A DNA stretch of 8,651 nucleotides from Dehalococcoidales bacterium (GTDB lineage Bacteria; Chloroflexota; Dehalococcoidia; Dehalococcoidales; RBG-16-60-22). The notes beneath the pieces are model-generated. The model had not been told where the DNA came from and searched no databases. It was given only the letters and a program-made list of their open reading frames with translations. The stretch is from positions 1 through 8,651 of the forward strand of contig DAOWCR010000044.1 in the NCBI GenBank assembly GCA_030639445.1, read 5' to 3'. This document shows, one piece after another, positions 5,856 to 8,651 of this stretch. Position 1 is the stretch's first letter; the number at the start of each line of letters is the position of its first letter. A program made the translations under genes and the position numbers.

Positions 5856-6284
5856 ATGTATGCCAGTCTCTTCCATAAGTTCCTGGTAAGTGAGGATACC
5901 CTCAGGGTATATGACGGTGACCGGCTGGTCTTTTCTTCAAACAAGGACCGGCTGTTACCCTTGCTGGAGTATCTTGACCACTTTGCCCCTCAGTACCAGC
6001 AGGTGGTGGTGTTTGATAAAATAATGGGCAACGCCGCCGCCCTGCTCTCCGTTAAGGCCGGTTGCCGGGCGGTCTACAGTTCGCTGGGCAGCCAGCTTGC
6101 CATAAAGACGCTGGAAAAACACGGCATTGAATACCACTTCACCGAAATCGTGCCCCATATTCAAAAGCCTGACGGCACGGATATGTGTCCCATGGAGAAG
6201 CTCTCCATCGGCAAGGAACCGGAAGAGTTTTACGAGGTAATGATGAACCTGATTGATGAACCACGCTCTAAGAAGATGAGCTGA
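5856..6284 (+). CDS. DUF1893 protein with a cytidine deaminase-like fold
   Basis: This 142-residue protein shows the DUF1893 pattern: an N-terminal beta region (LRVYDGDRLVFSSNKDRLLP, 16-35), then VVFDKIMGNAAALL (51-64), a central cysteine C70, and the C-terminal signature DGTDMCPMEK (106-115) with C111. A structurally solved Thermotoga member of this family has a cytidine deaminase-like fold, but its activity is unknown. The zinc-binding HxE and PCxxC motifs of true deaminases are not visible here, so deaminase activity is doubtful. D54-K55 and C111 are the most obvious candidate functional residues. It lies between the ECF S component and the aldo/keto reductase (6- and 11-base gaps). The ribosome site is weak (TAGCTTTAG precedes the ATG), suggesting translation coupled to the upstream gene. 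Family membership is fairly sure; a function cannot be given. Confidence 0.8.
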   Translation: MYASLFHKFLVSEDTLRVYDGDRLVFSSNKDRLLPLLEYLDHFAPQYQQVVVFDKIMGNAAALLSVKAGCRAVYSSLGSQLAIKTLEKHGIEYHFTEIVPHIQKPDGTDMCPMEKLSIGKEPEEFYEVMMNLIDEPRSKKMS

Positions 6285-6295
6285 GTGGGGGTATT

Positions 6296-7336
6296 ATGGA
6301 GAAGATAAGACTGGGCCGAACCGAATTGGTGGTGTCCCGGGTGGGTTTTGGTGGCATCCCTATCCAGAGAATCTCCGAGGATGAGGCCATCGCCGTCGTC
6401 CGGAGGTGCCTGGAGCTGGGCATTAACTTTCTGGATACCGCCAACGGCTATACCACCAGCGAGGAGCGCATCGGCAAGGCGATTTCCGGGCGTAGTGAGG
6501 GGCTTGTCCTGGCGACAAAGTCGCTGGAACGGACTCCCGAGGGGATAGAAAACCACCTTAAATTGAGCCTGGAGCGGCTTGGTGTCAAGTCTATTGACCT
6601 TTTCCAGTTCCATAATGTCAGTGACGCCGGGACGCTGGACAAAATCCTGGCGCCCGGCGGGCTGCTGACCGTGGCCGAAGAAGCCAAAAGAGCCGGGCTG
6701 ATAAAACACATTGGCGTCACCTCGCACCAGATAGATACCGCCAAAGAGGCGGTGAAGTCAGACCGCTTTGAGACCATCATGTTTCCCTGCAACTTCATCA
6801 CCTGCGAAGATGCCGAGGAGCTCCTGCCGCTGGCCAGGGAGCGTGATATCGGCTTTATCGCCATGAAGCCGCTGGCGGGAGGTATGCTGGACAACATTCC
6901 CCTTGCCTTTAAGTATCTCCTCCAGTTTCCCGATGTGGTCTCCATTCCGGGTATAGAAAGGGTAACGGAGATAGAAGCAATCATCCCCATAGTGGCACGG
7001 CCGCAGCCACTGACGGCGGCGGAGCAGGCGGAGATTGAGCGTCTGAGGCAGGAACTGGGCACCAGGTTCTGCCGACGCTGTGAGTATTGCCAGCCCTGCG
7101 CCGTGGAAATAGCCATATCGGATGTAATGGCATTCCCGAGCCTCGCCAAGCGCCTGCCGCTGGTAAGGCTGTACACCGGCAAATTCGCCGAGGAGCTGGA
7201 AAAAGCGGCCGACTGCACCGAGTGCGGTGACTGCGAGGAAAGGTGCCCCTACCATCTGCCCATACGGGAAATGATAGTGGAGCATGTCAAAATGTACCGG
7301 GCGGGAAAACGGGAGTACCAGAAGCGTCTGGCTTAA
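6296..7336 (+). CDS. Aldo/keto reductase with C-terminal iron-sulfur cysteine clusters
   Basis: This 346-residue protein fuses an aldo/keto reductase barrel (about 1-235) to a cysteine-rich C-terminal domain. The barrel keeps the catalytic tetrad D47, Y52 (LDTANGY), K75 (ATKS) and H106 (FQFHN). The tail has CRRCEYCQPC (C259, C262, C265, C268) and CTECGDCEERCPYHLPI (C307, C310, C313, C317). The latter is a ferredoxin-like 4Fe-4S pattern ending in Cys-Pro. This architecture is known in the COG1453-type predicted oxidoreductases of anaerobes, in which electrons may pass between NAD(P)H or the substrate and Fe-S centres. The barrel C-terminus that normally clamps the cofactor is replaced by the Fe-S domain. 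The protein is cytosolic and the substrate is unknown. TGGGGG stands seven to eight bases before the ATG. It is the last gene of the plus-strand operon and converges on cobU. Confidence 0.92.
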   Translation: MEKIRLGRTELVVSRVGFGGIPIQRISEDEAIAVVRRCLELGINFLDTANGYTTSEERIGKAISGRSEGLVLATKSLERTPEGIENHLKLSLERLGVKSIDLFQFHNVSDAGTLDKILAPGGLLTVAEEAKRAGLIKHIGVTSHQIDTAKEAVKSDRFETIMFPCNFITCEDAEELLPLARERDIGFIAMKPLAGGMLDNIPLAFKYLLQFPDVVSIPGIERVTEIEAIIPIVARPQPLTAAEQAEIERLRQELGTRFCRRCEYCQPCAVEIAISDVMAFPSLAKRLPLVRLYTGKFAEELEKAADCTECGDCEERCPYHLPIREMIVEHVKMYRAGKREYQKRLA

Positions 7337-7365
7337 TGATAGAGACCGTATTCCGGTAAATCTGG

Positions 7366-7395
7366 AAAAAAAGGAAGCATATGGCCGGAGTTTCC
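7366..7395 (-). terminator. Weak candidate terminator for cobQ-cobU
   Basis: Read on the minus strand, GGAAAC (7395-7390) and GCTTCC (7378-7373) can pair with one mismatch around an 11-base loop. A run of seven T follows (7372-7366). The stem is short, so termination would be inefficient. It lies 60-90 bases past the cobU stop and before the convergent reductase gene. No better terminator was seen between these convergent genes. Confidence 0.25.
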
Positions 7396-7454
7396 CTTGC
7401 CAGAGCGGGAAGACTTGCTCCGCCGTCTTGCGGAAATTATGTCGGAATCCTGAC

Positions 7455-8027
7455 TTAACCGTGCGTATCGGGCGGCTTTATCCGCAGTGGTATCCCCGCC
7501 GTCAGCAGGTAGACCTCAGCAACGCGCTGCGCCAGCATCTGGTTCGCCCGCCCCAGGAAATCGCGGTATAGCCGGCCCAGCCGGTTGGGCGGCACCAGTC
7601 CGAGGCCGACCTCGTTGGTGACAATGATGAAGCGGGCGTTGACCCGGTCAATGCAATCGACCAGCTCCTTAATCTCGGCGACGACTTCTCGCTCAATGAG
7701 GGACGCGTCCACCGGCTCGCTGTCGGGGTCGCCGTGCTGCGAGAAAATGTTGTTCACCAGCAGGGTGACGCAGTCCACGATGACCGTTGGCGTCTCACCG
7801 ATTTCCCGGGCAATCCGGCGGCCGACGTGGGTGGTGGCCTCAAGGGTCTGCCAGGTGGGGGGTCTTGCCTTCCGGTGCTCCTCGATGCGCTGCCTCATCT
7901 CTTCGTCACCGGGCTCGGCGGTGGCCACGAAAAGCACCGGTTGGCCTGACTTTAAGGCCAGCGCCTGGGCGAAGTGGCTTTTCCCGCTGCGGGCGCCGCC
8001 GATTATCAGCGTGTTGTTCAACTTCAT
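7455..8027 (-). CDS. cobU: Bifunctional adenosylcobinamide kinase / adenosylcobinamide-phosphate guanylyltransferase
   Basis: Phosphorylates adenosylcobinamide and then attaches GMP to give adenosylcobinamide-GDP, the activated corrinoid to which the lower ligand is added in adenosylcobalamin assembly and salvage. At 190 residues it is a standard length. GGARSGKS (10-17) is the P-loop. EEHRKARPPTW (49-59) contains H51, matching the histidine that carries GMP in Salmonella CobU. VIVDCVTLLVNN is the Walker B region, and TNEVGLGLVPPNRLGRLYRD is the strongly conserved C-terminal motif. All key residues are intact. Its ATG overlaps the cobQ stop as ATGA (8027-8024), which points to translational coupling and explains the lack of need for a strong ribosome site. 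Gene order cobQ-cobU is common in cobalamin operons. No cobalamin riboswitch lies within the visible part, as the operon start is upstream of the window edge. Confidence 0.95.
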   Translation of the reverse strand: MKLNNTLIIGGARSGKSHFAQALALKSGQPVLFVATAEPGDEEMRQRIEEHRKARPPTWQTLEATTHVGRRIAREIGETPTVIVDCVTLLVNNIFSQHGDPDSEPVDASLIEREVVAEIKELVDCIDRVNARFIIVTNEVGLGLVPPNRLGRLYRDFLGRANQMLAQRVAEVYLLTAGIPLRIKPPDTHG

Positions 8028-8651
8028 TTAACGCCCTTCTCCATTATTTTATAGACGGCCGCCATGTCAAGGTTGTGGCGGACCAGCTCGGCCAGCCGGT
8101 CATATGGCTGCTCCGTGCCCGCCGGGACGCCTGTCTTTCTCGCCGGCAGACCCCAATGCCGCCGCAGGTTAGCCAGCAGAGATTGCCGGAAGCCGAAGTT
8201 GTGGAACAGGCCGTGCAGGTAGGTCCCCAGAACGGTGCCCTGATGGTCAAGCATGCCGTCATAAGCATCCGCCGCCCCCCGCACCGTTTCCAGGACCTGG
8301 AAGGCGCTGGTTTCTTTACCACCGCCGGTCTGTCCCATGTGTATCTCGTAGCCCACCAGTTCCTGTCCCTGCATGCCGGCCAGCAGTCCCCGGTCGGCCA
8401 GCACTTTTGTCCTGACCTGGCTGGTGAACTTCTCTGGGACGAAGTCAGTCGTCACGTCGAGCAGCCCCAGTCCCAGAGCCTCTCCTTCGGTTGACTCCAC
8501 CCCCGATGAGTCGAGAATGCTCCGGCCCAGCATCTGGTAGCCGCCGCAGATGCCGATGACCGGCGTGCCTTCTCTGGCCTGTCGGGAAATTTCCTCGGCC
8601 AGCCCCGAGCGGCGGAGATAAGTAAGGTCACTGACGGTGCTCTTGGTGCCC
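8024..8651 (-). CDS. cobQ: Cobyric acid synthase, N-terminus cut by window edge
   Basis: Glutamine-dependent amidotransferase that amidates four side chains of adenosylcobyrinic acid a,c-diamide to make adenosylcobyric acid. The window holds the last 208 codons, and the frame is open from the edge (first full codon at 8650). The fragment starts with GTKSTVSDL, the conserved beginning of the class I (triad) amidotransferase domain. VIGICGGYQMLG (fragment residues 31-42) bears the nucleophile cysteine C35. VGYEIHMGQT follows, and YLHGLFHN carries the catalytic histidine H146. The ATP-using synthetase domain lies outside the window. An internal ATG at 8533 gives a shorter reading frame, but it would drop the catalytic cysteine and is not the start. 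CobB/CbiA has a related domain, but the GYEIHMG motif and the neighbour cobU favour CobQ. The stop overlaps cobU by four bases. Confidence 0.94.
   Translation of the reverse strand, partial: GTKSTVSDLTYLRRSGLAEEISRQAREGTPVIGICGGYQMLGRSILDSSGVESTEGEALGLGLLDVTTDFVPEKFTSQVRTKVLADRGLLAGMQGQELVGYEIHMGQTGGGKETSAFQVLETVRGAADAYDGMLDHQGTVLGTYLHGLFHNFGFRQSLLANLRRHWGLPARKTGVPAGTEQPYDRLAELVRHNLDMAAVYKIMEKGVK

Noticed and set aside
7407..7435. Hairpin AAGAC/GTCTT between the reductase and cobU as a terminator.
   Set aside because: The stem is only five base pairs, and no T-run follows on either strand.
7787..8494. Plus-strand open frame of 235 codons opposite cobU and cobQ.
   Set aside because: It is antisense to two well-recognised genes, with no domain features and a biased arginine-rich composition typical of shadows.

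Overview
The window looks like a piece of a bacterial chromosome, fairly GC-rich by eye, with short intergenic gaps and strong AAGGAG-type ribosome binding sites. The mix fits an anaerobic bacterium, possibly a Dehalococcoidia-like member of Chloroflexota: corrinoid salvage/assembly genes, an aldo/keto reductase with eight iron-sulfur cysteines, a DUF1893 protein, and NAD-type SDRs with an unusual extended Rossmann loop. This placement is an inference from gene content only. No rRNA, tRNA, insertion sequence, CRISPR array or phage gene was seen.

Layout. (1) 1-712, minus: the N-terminal 237 residues of an ADP-glucose pyrophosphorylase (glgC), cut by the window edge, with a probable promoter at 838-866. 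(2) 980-2086, plus: a small gamma-glutamylcyclotransferase-fold protein and a histidine-phosphatase (phosphoglycerate mutase-like) protein. (3) 2099 to about 2360, plus: a decayed 5' part of a phoU gene with an in-frame amber codon and frameshifts, ending where the next block begins. (4) 4953-2375, minus: an apparent three-gene operon, a beta-hydroxyacid dehydrogenase of the 3-hydroxyisobutyrate dehydrogenase family followed by two tandem paralogous SDRs (about 70% identical by eye). (5) 4954-5252: a divergent control region with two back-to-back promoters whose -35 boxes form an inverted repeat. (6) 5253-7336, plus: a tight operon of an ECF-type transporter S component, a DUF1893 protein and an iron-sulfur aldo/keto reductase. 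(7) 8651-7455, minus: cobQ (C-terminal part, cut by the window edge) and cobU, overlapping by ATGA and converging on the aldo/keto reductase.

How they fit together. The cobQ-cobU pair belongs to late adenosylcobalamin assembly: side-chain amidation, then activation of adenosylcobinamide by kinase/guanylyltransferase steps. The ECF S component next door lacks its own energising subunits here. It could import a corrinoid or lower-ligand precursor, but nothing in the sequence proves the substrate. The dehydrogenase and two SDRs look like a small NAD-linked oxidation module for an unidentified hydroxy compound. The most notable points are the broken phoU at the edge of that module, the tandem SDR duplication, the divergent promoter with a palindromic -35 pair, and the uncharacterised S component-DUF1893-reductase operon.
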